Source: Nocardia cyriacigeorgica (GTDB taxonomy: Bacteria; Actinomycetota; Actinomycetes; Mycobacteriales; Mycobacteriaceae). From it: a stretch of 64,000 bases of DNA. Each line of letters starts with the position of its first letter. Within the stretch, counting starts at the first letter, position 1. The translations under genes were made by a program, and so were the position numbers. The notes beneath the pieces are model-generated. The model was not told the DNA's origin and ran no database searches. It saw nothing but the letters and a program-made list of their open reading frames with translations. The stretch spans positions 184,670 to 248,669 of the forward strand of contig NZ_JAAGVC010000002.1 of the NCBI RefSeq assembly GCF_010858045.1, written 5' to 3'. Shown here piece after piece: positions 45,538-55,580 of this stretch.

Positions 45538-46410
45538 CTACTTGCTGTTGTATTGGTAGAACCCCGCGCCGGTCTTCTTGCCGAGCAGTCCGGCCTCCAC
45601 CATGCGCATCAGCAGCGGCGGCGCCGAGTACAGCGGCTCCTTGAATTCGGCGTACATCGAGTCGGCGATGGACTTGACGGTGTCGAGGCCGACGAGGTCG
45701 GTCAGCGCCAGCGGGCCCATCGGGTGGGCGCAGCCGAGCACCATGGCCTTGTCGACGTCTTCCTTGGTGGCGAAGCCGGACTCGACCATGCGGATGGCCG
45801 AGAGCAGGTACGGCACCAGCAGCGCGTTGACCACGAAACCGGAGCGGTCGGCCGAACGCACGACCTGCTTGCCCAGCACCTCACCGGCGAAGGCCTCGGC
45901 GCGCGCGGACACCGAATCGCTGGTCTTCAGCGTGGTGACCAGCTCGACCAGCGGCAGCACCGGCACCGGGTTGAAGAAGTGCATGCCGACGACCCGCTCG
46001 GGGTTGTTGGTGGCGACGGCGATCTTCATGATCGGGATGGAGGAGGTGTTGGAGGCCAGCACCGCGGCGGGATCGGTGACAACCTTGTCCAGCTCGGAGA
46101 AGATGGCGGTCTTGACCTTCTCGTCCTCGAGCACGGCCTCGACGACCAGCTGGCGATCGGCGAAATCGCCCAGGTCGGAGGTGAAACGCAGGCGCCAGGC
46201 GGCCTGCTCGCGCTCGCGTTCGGTGATCTTGCCGCTGCTCACGCCGCGATCCAGCGAGCGCAGGATGCGCGCGCGACCGGCGGCGGCCAGCTCCCGGGTC
46301 TGCTCGTAGACCAGCACGTCGACGTGCGCGCGTGCACACACCTCCGCGATTCCGGCACCCATCTGTCCGGCGCCGATGACACCGACACGTTGAATCTTTT
46401 CGCTGCTCAC
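45538..46410 (-). CDS. fadB2: 3-hydroxybutyryl-CoA dehydrogenase
   Basis: A 290-residue enzyme that oxidises 3-hydroxyacyl-CoA with NAD(P), beta-oxidation step three or the C4 branch. The Rossmann loop is VGVIGAGQMGAGIA; ASNTSSIPI, the catalytic-histidine motif GMHFFNPVPVLPLVE, and AHPMGPLALTDLVGLD are all present. It follows the isocitrate lyase gene with a strong terminator between, the order of Rv0467-Rv0468. Confidence 0.96.
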   Translation of the reverse strand: MSSEKIQRVGVIGAGQMGAGIAEVCARAHVDVLVYEQTRELAAAGRARILRSLDRGVSSGKITEREREQAAWRLRFTSDLGDFADRQLVVEAVLEDEKVKTAIFSELDKVVTDPAAVLASNTSSIPIMKIAVATNNPERVVGMHFFNPVPVLPLVELVTTLKTSDSVSARAEAFAGEVLGKQVVRSADRSGFVVNALLVPYLLSAIRMVESGFATKEDVDKAMVLGCAHPMGPLALTDLVGLDTVKSIADSMYAEFKEPLYSAPPLLMRMVEAGLLGKKTGAGFYQYNSK

Positions 46411-46496
46411 GTCCAGCTCCTGGGGTAGGTCTTGGCTGTCGGGGTTGTCGGCGCCCGGTGGTGACCGGCACCTTCAGTTGATCAAGTTATAGGGAT

Positions 46497-46530
46497 GCCC
46501 TCCCGCCCGGGGCTGTTCGGGCGGGAGGGC
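46497..46530 (-). terminator. Terminator after isocitrate lyase
   Basis: A perfect 13-bp stem, GCCCTCCCGCCCG (46497-46509) with its complement at 46518-46530, closes an 8-nt loop, 81 bp past the aceA stop. Confidence 0.8.
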
Positions 46531-46610
46531 GGTACACCCCTACCGGGGTAGAGGACTCGCTATGGAGTTGGCCTCACGGCGCCACCCGGGGTGACGCCGT
46601 CAGACGCCGA

Positions 46611-47900
46611 TCAGTGGAACTGACCCTCTTCGGTGGAGCCCTTCAGGGCGGCCGTCGAGGTGTTGGGGTCGACGGTGGTGGCGATGCTGTCGAAGTAGCC
46701 GGCACCGACCTCACGCTGGTGCTTGATGGCGGTGAAGCCACGCTCGGCGGCAGCCTTGAACTCGCGCTCCTGCAGGTCGACGAAGGCGGTCATGCCCTCG
46801 CGAGCGTAGCCGTGGGCCAGGTCGAACATGCCGTAGTTGAGCGAGTGGAAGCCGGCCAGGGTGATGAACTGGAACTTGAAGCCCATCGCGCCGAGCTCCT
46901 TCTGGAACTTCGCGATGGTCGCGTCGTCCAGGTGCGCCTTCCAGTTGAAGGACGGGGAGCAGTTGTAGGCCAGCAGCTGGTCCGGGAACTCCGCCTTGAC
47001 GGCCTCGGCGAACTTCTTCGCGACCTCGAGGTCCGGCACGCCGGTCTCCATCCAGATCAGGTCGGAGTACGGGGCGTAGGCCTTGGCACGCGCGATGCAG
47101 GGCTCGATGCCGTTCTTCACACCGAAGAAGCCCTCGGAGGTGCGGGTGCCGTCCAGGAACTCACGGTCGCGCTCGTCGACGTCGGAGGTGATCAGGGTGG
47201 CCGCCTCGGCGTCGGTGCGGGCGATGATCACGGTGGGCACGCCGGCGACGTCGGCGGCCAGGCGGGCCGAGGTCAGGGTGCGGATGTGCTGCTGGGTCGG
47301 GATCAGCACCTTGCCACCGAGGTGGCCGCACTTCTTCTCCGAGGCGAGCTGGTCTTCCCAGTGCGAACCGGCGACGCCGGCCGCGATCATGGCCTTCTGC
47401 AGCTCGTAGACGTTGAGCGCGCCACCGAAACCGGCCTCACCGTCGGCGACGATCGGGGCCAGCCAGTTCTCGACCGAGGTGTCGCCCTCGACCTTGGCGA
47501 TCTCGTCGGCGCGCAGCAGCGCGTTGTTGATGCGGCGCACGACCTGGGGCACCGAGTTGGCCGGGTACAGCGACTGGTCCGGGTAGGTGTGGCCGGACAG
47601 GTTCGCGTCACCGGCGACCTGCCAACCGGACAGGTAGATGGCCTTCAGGCCGGCGCGGACCTGCTGCACGGCCTGGTTACCGGTGAGGGCGCCGAGCGAG
47701 TTGATGTAGTCCTCGTTGTTGACGAGATCCCAGAGGATCTCCGAGCCGCGGCGAGCGAGCGTGTGCTCCTCGACGACGGTGCCCTGCAGCTTGACGACCT
47801 GCTCGGCCGTGTAGTTGCGGGTGATGCCCTTCCAGCGGGGGTTGGTGTCCCAATCCTGCTGGATTTCGGCAGCGGTCTTCGGGGTGCCGACAGTCGACAT
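46611..47900 (-). CDS. aceA: Isocitrate lyase
   Basis: The 429-residue enzyme splits isocitrate into glyoxylate and succinate, opening the glyoxylate shunt for growth on acetate and fatty acids. The signature KKCGH is at 189-193 (catalytic Cys191, the same number as in M. tuberculosis ICL1); also seen are [15 protein letters not shown] and [25 protein letters not shown] motifs. GGAG is 6 nt before the ATG. The upstream region has elements shared with the ramB promoter. Confidence 0.97.
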   Translation of the reverse strand: MSTVGTPKTAAEIQQDWDTNPRWKGITRNYTAEQVVKLQGTVVEEHTLARRGSEILWDLVNNEDYINSLGALTGNQAVQQVRAGLKAIYLSGWQVAGDANLSGHTYPDQSLYPANSVPQVVRRINNALLRADEIAKVEGDTSVENWLAPIVADGEAGFGGALNVYELQKAMIAAGVAGSHWEDQLASEKKCGHLGGKVLIPTQQHIRTLTSARLAADVAGVPTVIIARTDAEAATLITSDVDERDREFLDGTRTSEGFFGVKNGIEPCIARAKAYAPYSDLIWMETGVPDLEVAKKFAEAVKAEFPDQLLAYNCSPSFNWKAHLDDATIAKFQKELGAMGFKFQFITLAGFHSLNYGMFDLAHGYAREGMTAFVDLQEREFKAAAERGFTAIKHQREVGAGYFDSIATTVDPNTSTAALKGSTEEGQFH

Positions 47901-48618
47901 CTGTGACTCCACTTCCTCGTTCGGTCGGTGCCGCACCGTTCGTGCTCCGCTGAGGGAGGTTTCGCTCGAACTGCTGGAGCGGCAATTTGCAGGCTTGCTA
48001 GGCCCAAGGGGTGTACTTCCACACGATGGCACATCCAGAAATAGCCGTCTACCTGTTGGTACTGTGAATCTCAGCTAGGTTTCACCCGCCGTTTGCTAAC
48101 TCTGCGAAATTTGCGGGCTAATTGCAAGCGTGAAATCTACTCGCGGGTAGCGCTGACATGCGGTTTTAGCGTAACGCTCGTACTGTTTGGGATCAGAGGG
48201 TGGTGCGGCACCCCGCGCGGCCGACGCGCCGGGTTGTGAGCACACTCACAGAGCTCGCGGCCGAGCCATTGTGCGACCCGTCACGCGCGGACACGCGAAG
48301 CCGCCCGGACCGGTTACCGAGCGACCACTCGTCCCACTCGCCGGAATCATCCGGCCGCATCCGCGACACGACGGCACGGCACGCCGAACCACACCCGAAC
48401 CGGAACCTGCGCCGATGACCGCGGGCGATCGGCGACGCCGAGCGACCGAACCGGCCCAATCGCTACCTGCACCGACGCGGGCCGGGCAGGATTGCGAGCG
48501 ACCGATCGGGCAGACTCGACACCAGTCGTCTCCCGGACGAGCGTCCAGTTACATCGACGGCTCACGCGACGAGTCGCAGTGCGGCAGGCACAGTCGCAGT
48601 GCGTCAGACAGGAGCACC
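47901..48618. other. aceA promoter and long gap to the lipase gene
   Basis: The left part holds the aceA promoter, AT-richer than the surroundings, with a candidate RamB site at 48094-48105 and ATTGCAAGC at 48121-48129. From 48190 to 48618 the sequence is GC-rich and stop-poor in one plus frame but codes only low-complexity Arg/Thr/Pro peptide, so I call no gene there. Confidence 0.45.
48094..48105 (-). promoter_or_regulatory. Candidate RamB box upstream of aceA
   Basis: Read on the minus strand this is GCAGAGTTAGCA, which matches 11 of 12 bases with GCAGAATTAGCA at 57026-57037 in front of ramB. GCGAAAT motifs accompany both. RamB is known to control isocitrate lyase and its own gene in related genera. 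Confidence 0.5.
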
Positions 48619-49758
48619 ATGCGGACCACCAGCATCACCGCCGCCATCGTGACCAGCTGCGCCGCCGCGGCACTGTTGCTGCCCAGCGCGCACGCGGCGC
48701 CCGCCGAGACCGGGGTGGTCGATTCGATCCAGCCGCTCGCGCCGGCGGCGACCCTGCCCGGCTCGGTGAACTCGGTCCGCATCACCTACTCGTCCACCGG
48801 CGCGGGCGATATCCCCACGCAGACCAGCGCCGCGGTCTACTTCCCGCCGGGGCAGGCACCCGAGGGCGGCTGGCCGGTGATCGCGTGGGCGCACGGCACC
48901 GTCGGCCTCGGTGACGACTGCGCCTACAGCATCGCCGGGCCCGGTGCGGTGGAACGGGACTGGGCCTATCTGGGTACCTGGCTGGATCAGGGCTACGCCA
49001 TCGTCGCCGCCGACTACGCAGGTCTGGGCGGGCCCGGTGAGCATCCGTATCTGAACGGCGTGGTCGAGGCCCACAATGTGGTCGACGCGGTGAAGGCGGC
49101 GACGCGCCGATTCGACACGCTGTCGAACAAGTGGGTGGTGGTCGGGCAGTCACAGGGCGGCGGCGCCGCGGTGTTCACCGCGCGCTACGCCACCGAGTTC
49201 GGTGGCGGGGAACTGGATTATCGCGGCGCGGTCGGCACCGGCGTGCCCGCCTACATCGAGGACATCCTGCTGCCCCTCGGCCCGGGCATGCCGCCGATCG
49301 AGCTGAGCTCGCACACCACCGCGTACGTGCTCTACATCCTCAACGGCCTGCGCACGACCTATCCCGAGCTCGACATCGAGTCCTTCCTGACCGATGCCGG
49401 TCGCGCCTGGCTCGCGCGCGCCCGGCAGGCCTGCATCGTGGCCTTCGGCGACGAACTGAGCGCGAACAATGTCGTCGTCGGTGATCTGTTCGCCCGCCCG
49501 CTCAACCAGATTCCGAACCTGCACGGCCTGCTGCGCGGCTACATGGGCCTGCCCGAATCCGGCTACGACAAGCCGCTGTTCCTCGGCCAGGGCCTGCGCG
49601 ACACCGACGTCATCACCCCGCAGACGCTGCACTTCGCCGCGACCCTTGCCGCCGCGGGCGAGCCGGTCACCCTGCACACCTATCCGACCGGCCACGACGG
49701 CGCCGTCAACGATTCGCTGCCCGACTCGCTGCCGTTCGTGCGCGACCTGTTCGCCTGA
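48619..49758 (+). CDS. Secreted lipase / alpha-beta hydrolase (LIP family)
   Basis: A 379-residue protein with a Sec signal peptide (ITAAIVTSCAAAALLLPSAHA, cleavage after AHA) and a secretory-lipase fold: VIAWAHGTVG, nucleophile GQSQGGGAA, and PTGHDGAVND with the catalytic histidine. It should hydrolyse acylglycerols or wax-type esters outside the cell. GGAG lies 4 nt before the ATG. The longer upstream frame was rejected because it would bury the signal peptide. Confidence 0.88.
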   Translation: MRTTSITAAIVTSCAAAALLLPSAHAAPAETGVVDSIQPLAPAATLPGSVNSVRITYSSTGAGDIPTQTSAAVYFPPGQAPEGGWPVIAWAHGTVGLGDDCAYSIAGPGAVERDWAYLGTWLDQGYAIVAADYAGLGGPGEHPYLNGVVEAHNVVDAVKAATRRFDTLSNKWVVVGQSQGGGAAVFTARYATEFGGGELDYRGAVGTGVPAYIEDILLPLGPGMPPIELSSHTTAYVLYILNGLRTTYPELDIESFLTDAGRAWLARARQACIVAFGDELSANNVVVGDLFARPLNQIPNLHGLLRGYMGLPESGYDKPLFLGQGLRDTDVITPQTLHFAATLAAAGEPVTLHTYPTGHDGAVNDSLPDSLPFVRDLFA

Positions 49759-49901
49759 CGCGGCGCGGAACCCGGCCGGATCCACGGCCCGGCTAACTCC
49801 GCGCAGCATTCATCCTCCGGTCACCACGACGTCATTCGGCTGGGTAACGATCGCCGGAATTCTCGCCGCGGCGAGAAGGCGTGTCGAGCAGGAAGGGGCC
49901 G

Positions 49902-52208
49902 ATGGTGGCCAGGATGAGACGGCCGTGGTTGATCGCCACGGTGGCAACGGTTTCGGTGGCGGTTCTCGCCTGCGGAACCGATGACGGTGACGCGGGCCCG
50001 CCCGCAGCAGACGGCTGGCAACGCGACGCCGCGACCAGTTACCACCGGCTGGCCACCTATCCGGTCTTCCGCAATCTGCCCGCGGGCACCGCGCCGGATG
50101 CCAGCACCGTCGCGGAGATCTCGGCGGTCACCGAGGACGGCGAGACGCTGATCTACACCGACGCGCCGGGCAAGCGCATCGGCTTCCTCGACCTCAGCGA
50201 TCCGGCCGCGCCCGCAGGGGCGGGCTCGATCTCGCTCGAACAGCTCGGCCATGCCGACGATCAGCCCACCTCGGTGGCGGTGGCAGGCGATTACGTGCTG
50301 GTCGTGATCGACAGCAGCGGAGGCGATTTCGCGCATCCCTCGGGCCGGGTGGATATCGTCCGGATCAGCGACCGCACCAAGGTGCACAGCATCGATCTCG
50401 GCGGCCAGCCCGACTCCATCGCGGTGAGCAAAGACGGCACCCGCGCGGCCATCGCCATCGAGAACCAGCGCGACGAGAAGTTCACCCCCGAGGGCGGCGA
50501 GGAAGGTGATCTTCCCCAGCCGCCCACCGGTTTCGTGCAGATCCTCGACCTGGCCGGCGAGCCGAACCAGTGGTCGGCGCGGCCGGTGCGCATCGACGAG
50601 AACGCCGCCCGCGACGCCGGTCTGGATACACCGCAGGACCTGGAGCCCGAGTACGTGAGCATGAACTCGCGCGGCGAAGTGGCGGTGACGCTGCAGGAGA
50701 ACAACGGCATCGCCATCATCGACGCCGCGAGCGCGACCGTCCGGAAGGTGTTCTCGGCGGGCAAGGTCGGCGTCGAGGGCATCGACACCACCGAGGACGG
50801 CGCCATCGACCAGTCCGGATCGATCACCGATGTCGCGCGCGAGCCCGACGCCGTCGGCTGGATCGGCGACGGCCACATCGCGGTGGCCAACGAAGGTGAT
50901 TGGAAGGGCGGCAGCCGTGGCTGGACCGTCTTCGACGCCGCCACCGGCAAGGTGGTGTGGGATGCGGGCAATACCTTCGAGCAGTTGACCGTGCGCACCG
51001 GGCTGCACGCCGAGGGCCGCGCGGAGAAGAAGGGACCGGAACCGGAGGGCCTCGCCGTCACCGAACTGGACGGAAAGCCGGTCGTGCTGGTCGGTTCCGA
51101 GCGCAGCAACTTCGTCGCGGTCTACGACGTCGCCGACCCGGCCGCGCCACGATTCCGGCAGATCCTCGCGACGAATGTGGGGCCGGAGGGGATCCTGCCG
51201 ATCCCGTCGCGCAATCTGCTCGCGGTGTCGTCGGAGGAAGACGATGCGGACAAGGGCCTGCGCGGCGCGGTGACGATCTTCGGCTACGGCGGCGAATTCG
51301 CCGGCAGGGGTGTGCCGCAGTTCCCGTCCGTCGTCTCCGCCGACGGCGCGAACGGCGCACCGATCGGCTGGGGCGCGCTCGGTGCGCTGAGTGCCGATCC
51401 GGCCGCCGCCGACCGCCTCTACACCGCCACCGACTCGGCGTACGGCCCGTCCCGGATCCTCGGCCTCGACGTATCGACCGAACCCGCCGTCCTCGATACC
51501 GAGCTGCCGATCACCGAGAACGGCGCCCCGGTGAGCCTGGATATCGAAGGCCTCGCCGCGCGCGCCGACGGTGGCTTCTATCTCGCGGTGGAGGGCGCGG
51601 ACGGGCCGGGCAACGCCCTGGTTCAGGTGACCGGGGACGGGGTCGTCGAACGGCGTATCGCTCTGCCCGGCCAGATCAGCGCAGGACTCGGCAAGTACGG
51701 GCTGGAGGGCGTGGCCGTCCAGGGCTCGGGCGCCGAGGAAACCGTCTGGGTGGTGTTGCAACGCGAACTGAAGTCCGATCCGAAGGGCCTGACGCGGATC
51801 GGCAGGTACGCACCGGCGTCGGGCGAATGGCAGTGGTACGGCTACCAACTCGACACCACCTCGACCGACGGCGATTGGATCGGCGTCTCGGAGATCGCGG
51901 TCGACGGCGATTCGCTGCTGCTGCTCGAACGGGACAAGCTCAGCGGTCCCGCCGCCGCGGTGAAGGCCGTCTACCGGGTCGCGATTCCCGGTGCGCCGGG
52001 TGTCGTGGGCGCCGCGGCGCCCACGGTGCTGCCCAAGACCCGCGCGCACGATCTGCTGCCGGAGCTGTCGGCCACCAACGGCTGGGTGCAGGAGAAGGTG
52101 GAGGGGATGGCGATCGCCGGGAACGGCGCGCTGTATGTCGTCACCGATAACGACGGCGTCGATGACGCCACGGGTGAGACCGTCTTGATCCGGGTCGAGC
52201 TTTCCTGA
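49902..52208 (+). CDS. Phytase-like esterase domain lipoprotein
   Basis: A 768-residue lipoprotein: the signal ends SVAVLACGT with a lipidated cysteine. The rest is a beta-propeller-like sequence with repeated Asp/Gly strands (IYTDAPGKRIGFLDLSD, DSIAVSKDGTRAAIAIENQRDE, GPEPEGLAV) and a C-terminal esterase-like phytase-type region (LDIEGLAARADGGFYLAVEG, EKVEGMAIAGNGALYVVTDNDGVDDATGE). It may hydrolyse phosphate or other esters at the cell surface, in keeping with the neighbouring secreted lipase. GGAAGGGG is before the ATG. Confidence 0.82.
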   Translation: MVARMRRPWLIATVATVSVAVLACGTDDGDAGPPAADGWQRDAATSYHRLATYPVFRNLPAGTAPDASTVAEISAVTEDGETLIYTDAPGKRIGFLDLSDPAAPAGAGSISLEQLGHADDQPTSVAVAGDYVLVVIDSSGGDFAHPSGRVDIVRISDRTKVHSIDLGGQPDSIAVSKDGTRAAIAIENQRDEKFTPEGGEEGDLPQPPTGFVQILDLAGEPNQWSARPVRIDENAARDAGLDTPQDLEPEYVSMNSRGEVAVTLQENNGIAIIDAASATVRKVFSAGKVGVEGIDTTEDGAIDQSGSITDVAREPDAVGWIGDGHIAVANEGDWKGGSRGWTVFDAATGKVVWDAGNTFEQLTVRTGLHAEGRAEKKGPEPEGLAVTELDGKPVVLVGSERSNFVAVYDVADPAAPRFRQILATNVGPEGILPIPSRNLLAVSSEEDDADKGLRGAVTIFGYGGEFAGRGVPQFPSVVSADGANGAPIGWGALGALSADPAAADRLYTATDSAYGPSRILGLDVSTEPAVLDTELPITENGAPVSLDIEGLAARADGGFYLAVEGADGPGNALVQVTGDGVVERRIALPGQISAGLGKYGLEGVAVQGSGAEETVWVVLQRELKSDPKGLTRIGRYAPASGEWQWYGYQLDTTSTDGDWIGVSEIAVDGDSLLLLERDKLSGPAAAVKAVYRVAIPGAPGVVGAAAPTVLPKTRAHDLLPELSATNGWVQEKVEGMAIAGNGALYVVTDNDGVDDATGETVLIRVELS

Positions 52209-52618
52209 GATCCGCACCGGCGGGCGGCGTCGATTCGTTTCCGGTGCCGCCCGCCGCACTGTGGCGCGAACCACTTCCCGCTGATGGTCGCAGTGTGGCG
52301 AATACCACTCTCGGCCGATCATTCATTCAGGCTTGAATTCATCGGGCGCACCGTAACGCTTTGCATGGTCTGAAAACGCTGTGACCAGGCGGCTGACCCG
52401 TTGATATGTCTCGCATTTCACAGCCCGCGCGACATTTCTTGGTGACCGGCCACAAGCCTTGGCGTGACGTTCACACGAGCGCTACCCAAGATTGCGGCAG
52501 GCACACCTATTTGTACTCCCGGGACGATATGGTGTGCGTCACGTGCGCCGGATTCGGCGACGGGCGTCGTCCGGTGAACGCCCGCGCGACCGGTGCACGG
52601 GTGGATCGGAGTTGTGTG
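52209..52618. other. Intergenic region upstream of XdhC-like gene
   Basis: After the terminator there is no gene in about 360 bp. A small stem GGGCG / CGCCC lies near 52560-52585, just before the XdhC-like start, and might fold in the leader. I match it to no known riboswitch. Confidence 0.4.
52218..52256 (+). terminator. Terminator after phytase-like gene
   Basis: An 11-bp perfect stem pairs 52218-52228 with 52246-52256 (CGGCGGGCGGC), 10 bp past the stop. Confidence 0.75.
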
Positions 52619-53641
52619 ATGCGGGACATCGTCGACGACCTGTTGCGGGTGTGGCACTCGGGCCGGACGGGCGGATTGGCGACCATTGTGCGCACCAATG
52701 GTGCGACCGATCTACCCGTGGGCGCGGCCATGCTGGTCGACCCCGACGGCGGTGTCTTCGGCTCGATCACCGCCGGCGGCATCGAAGAGGCCGCCTATGA
52801 GGCCACCGCGACCTCGGCCCGCACCGGACAGCGCGGCATGCACCGGCTCAGCGTCACCAATTCGCTCGACCCCGGCCGCGACGACGGCGTGATCGACGTA
52901 TTCACCGAGCCGTTCTCGCGCGATCACTTCCCGGAGTTCCCGACGGTCGCCGCCGAAATCGCCGCGCATCGCCGGGTCACCGTTTTCACCGTGGTGTGGA
53001 ATCCGGAGCCGGAGGTGATCGGCCAGCACCTGATCACCGACAAACGGCACAACACCGAACTGGTCTCGCTGCCGCAGTCCGATATCTTCGTCTCCTCGTT
53101 CGCCCCGCCGCCGCGGCTGATCATCTTCGGCGCCAATTCCTTCGCCGCGGCATTGTCGACCCAAGGGCAACTGCTCGGTTATCGAATCACCATCTGCGAT
53201 ACCCGGCCCAATTTCGCTACCCCGGAATCTTTTCCCGGCGCCGAAGTGGTGGTGGACTGGCCGCACCGATACCTCAATACGCTCTCGGCCGCCGGTGAGA
53301 TCGACGCCGACACCGGCATCATCGTGGTTGCCCAGGATCCGAAATTCGAGATCCCACTGCTCACCGTCGCGTTGCGGCTGCCCGAGGTCGGGTACCTGGC
53401 CGCACTCGGTTCACCCTCGGTGCACGCCCGCCGCGTGGACGATCTGCGCGCGGGCGGTTTCGACGACGCACTGCTCGCGCGCCTGCACTCCCCCGCCGGC
53501 CTGAGCATCGGCGCCCGCACCCCGGCCGAAACCGCCGTCGCCATCGCCGCCGAACTGCTGGCCGCTCGGGCCGGACGCGCGGCCGGGCGCACCGGCGAAC
53601 GCAGGCAATCGGTCGGCACACTCGCCCAGCGCGCGATCTGA
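52619..53641 (+). CDS. XdhC/CoxI-family protein
   Basis: A 340-residue member of the XdhC/CoxI family, which mature or insert molybdenum cofactor into xanthine or CO dehydrogenase-type enzymes. The N-terminal domain has LATIVRTNGATDLPVGAAMLVDPDGGVFGSITAGGIEEAAYEA; the C-terminal Rossmann domain has RLIIFGANSFAAALSTQGQLLGYRITICDTR and GYLAALGSPSVHARR. No molybdoenzyme gene is in the window. ATG 52619 or GTG 52616 are possible; GGAG lies before both. Confidence 0.82.
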   Translation: MRDIVDDLLRVWHSGRTGGLATIVRTNGATDLPVGAAMLVDPDGGVFGSITAGGIEEAAYEATATSARTGQRGMHRLSVTNSLDPGRDDGVIDVFTEPFSRDHFPEFPTVAAEIAAHRRVTVFTVVWNPEPEVIGQHLITDKRHNTELVSLPQSDIFVSSFAPPPRLIIFGANSFAAALSTQGQLLGYRITICDTRPNFATPESFPGAEVVVDWPHRYLNTLSAAGEIDADTGIIVVAQDPKFEIPLLTVALRLPEVGYLAALGSPSVHARRVDDLRAGGFDDALLARLHSPAGLSIGARTPAETAVAIAAELLAARAGRAAGRTGERRQSVGTLAQRAI

Positions 53642-53720
53642 GCCACGATGAGTTCGGCTCACCCCGAGCCGAACCACCCCCGGTTGGATGAGATGACGGC
53701 CGCGCCCGGTTACACCCAGG

Positions 53721-54416
53721 GTGAATCCGTTCCTCGCCCTGCTCGACGCCGAACTCCACATCGCCGGCTCGGAGATTCTGTGGCGCGAGATCGTCGGCAA
53801 CGGCTTCGGCATGGCCTCGGCGCTCGGCGGTATGCGGCGGCGGGTGTGGGCGTGGCCGATCGGCATCGCGGGCAATGCGCTGCTGTTCACGGTGTTCGTC
53901 GGCGGGGTGTTCAATACCCCGCAGCAGTTGAACATGGCCGGACAGGCGGGCCGTCAGCTGATGTTCGTCGCGGTCAGCGCCTACGGCTGGTGGAGTTGGT
54001 ATCGCTATGCGCGCGCCGAGACCGGGCTCGAGCACCGCGGGGTCGATCCGCGCTGGGCGAGCGCACGGGAACGCTGGCTGCTGGTCGCGGCCATGGCGGT
54101 CGGCACGCTCGGCTTCGCCCAGGTCTTCGCCTGGATCGGTTCCTACGGCCCCTGGGCGGAGGCGTGGATCTTCACCGGCTCGGTGCTGGCCACCTACGGG
54201 ATGGCGCGCGGATGGGCGGAGTTCTGGCTGATCTGGATCGGCGTCGATATCGTCGGCATCCCGCTGCTCGTACGAGCCGGGTACTACCCGTCGGCGGTGC
54301 TGTATCTGGTGTACGCGGGATTCGTGGCGTGGGGCTTCACGGTCTGGGTGCGCACCCTGCGCCGCGCGGCGTCGGATCGGGCCGATGAGCAACCGTCGCC
54401 CGCGCTCACACCCTAG
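53721..54416 (+). CDS. pnuC: PnuC-like nicotinamide riboside transporter
   Basis: A 231-residue membrane protein with about seven helices and the PnuC pattern: AGSEILWREIVGNGFGMASALGGMRRRVWAWPIGIAGNALLF at the N-terminus, LMFVAVSAYGWWSWYRYAR, and WLIWIGVDIVGIPLLVRAGYYPSAVLYLVYAGFVAWGF at the C-terminus. PnuC-type carriers import nicotinamide riboside or related vitamins for NAD synthesis. It starts at GTG 53721. Confidence 0.87.
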   Translation: MNPFLALLDAELHIAGSEILWREIVGNGFGMASALGGMRRRVWAWPIGIAGNALLFTVFVGGVFNTPQQLNMAGQAGRQLMFVAVSAYGWWSWYRYARAETGLEHRGVDPRWASARERWLLVAAMAVGTLGFAQVFAWIGSYGPWAEAWIFTGSVLATYGMARGWAEFWLIWIGVDIVGIPLLVRAGYYPSAVLYLVYAGFVAWGFTVWVRTLRRAASDRADEQPSPALTP

Positions 54417-54601
54417 GCCGGATCGGTTCGCCGTCTACCCGGCGGCGGACACTACCCGCGCCGGCGGGCGCGGCCACCCGCTGCCGCCGATTTCAGGCGA
54501 TCGCACAAATGCCCGCCGCGAAACTTCGGGACGGCTGATAAACCCGCACCGATCGCACCCCAGCGGTTGCGCGCACCGCGTAGGCGTGGACAGTTGAGGT
54601 C

Positions 54602-55576
54602 GTGATCCTCACCGTGACAATGAATCCCGCCTACGACATGACCTACCGAGTCGAAGAACTCGAACGGGGTCGGGCGCATCGGGTGCGATCGGTCGAGCAG
54701 CGCATAGGGGGCAAGGGAATCAATGTCACCAGGGTGCTCAACCAGCTCGGCAAATACGCCCGCGCCACCGGTTTCGCCGACCACGCCTTCGCCGCCGCGG
54801 CCGAACTGGAACTGCCGGTCGATTTCGTACACGCGCTGCCCTGGGTGCGCAGAACCGTGGTGATCAGCGAATCCGGTTCCGGAACGGCCACCGCGCTCTG
54901 GGAGCCGGGTGCGAGGATCACCAATCCGCATGCGGCCGAACAACTCGCGGTGCGCGTGGCCGGTCTGCTGCCCGATATCTCCGGGCTGGTGATCGCCGGT
55001 TCGCTACCCGGCGGCATCGATCCGGAACTACCCGCCCAGATCGCGCGCAGCGCCCTGGAGCACGGCGTGCCGACCATCTGCGATCTGGACGGTGAGGCGA
55101 TGCGACTGGCCGCGCGGCTACCCGGGGTGGTACTCACCCCCAACCGCGGTGAGCTACGACGGCTCACCGATTCCGATCCGCGGACACCCGCCGAGGTCGT
55201 CGAATCGGTGCGGCCGCTGATCGCGGGCGGCGTGCTCGCGGTGCTGGCCAAGCGGGGCGCCGAGGGCATGGTCGCGGTCACCGCCGAAGGCGCGTGGACG
55301 GCCGCGCTGCCCGAACCGCTCGCGGGCAATCCGACCGGGGCGGGCGATTCGGCCACCGCCGCCGTCATCGCGGCGCTGTCGACCAGGAAGGCGCCGGACT
55401 GGCCTGCGATCCTCACCGACGCCGTCGCCACCTCGGCCGCGGCCGTTGTCATCCCGGTCGCGGGCGAAATCGACCGCCGGCTGCGCAGCCATCTCGCACC
55501 CACCGTGCGGGTCGAGCAGATCTCCGCCGATCCGGACGGCCGCGAGATCGCCGAGGCCGTACAGCCGCGGGCCTGA
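54602..55576 (+). CDS. PfkB-family hexose kinase (1-phosphofructokinase type)
   Basis: A 324-residue PfkB sugar kinase: ILTVTMNPAYDMTYRV at the start, the substrate motif GGKGINVTRVLNQLG, and NPTGAGDSATAA with the catalytic aspartate. The pattern fits 1-phosphofructokinase or tagatose-6-phosphate kinase. No PTS or transporter gene adjoins it, so the sugar is unknown. GTG start with GAGG nearby. The gene converges on ramB. Confidence 0.88.
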   Translation: MILTVTMNPAYDMTYRVEELERGRAHRVRSVEQRIGGKGINVTRVLNQLGKYARATGFADHAFAAAAELELPVDFVHALPWVRRTVVISESGSGTATALWEPGARITNPHAAEQLAVRVAGLLPDISGLVIAGSLPGGIDPELPAQIARSALEHGVPTICDLDGEAMRLAARLPGVVLTPNRGELRRLTDSDPRTPAEVVESVRPLIAGGVLAVLAKRGAEGMVAVTAEGAWTAALPEPLAGNPTGAGDSATAAVIAALSTRKAPDWPAILTDAVATSAAAVVIPVAGEIDRRLRSHLAPTVRVEQISADPDGREIAEAVQPRA

Positions 55577-55580
55577 ACGC

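Noticed and set aside
42108..45644. A 1178-codon open frame on the plus strand across the metE homologue
   Set aside because: It is the reverse-strand shadow of a high-GC gene; its translation is low-complexity Arg/Gly/His with no domain, while the minus strand gives clear MetE motifs.
48187..48618. N-terminal extension of the secreted lipase
   Set aside because: The extended frame would hide a clean Sec signal peptide that starts at 48619 behind GGAG; the extension is low-complexity.
49821..52322. An 833-codon open frame antisense to the phytase-like gene
   Set aside because: Same shadow effect; the plus strand has a lipoprotein signal, proper RBS and phytase-like repeats.
52406..52618. 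N-terminal extension of the XdhC-like protein
   Set aside because: Adds about 70 residues unlike the family, and a good GGAG lies before the internal start.
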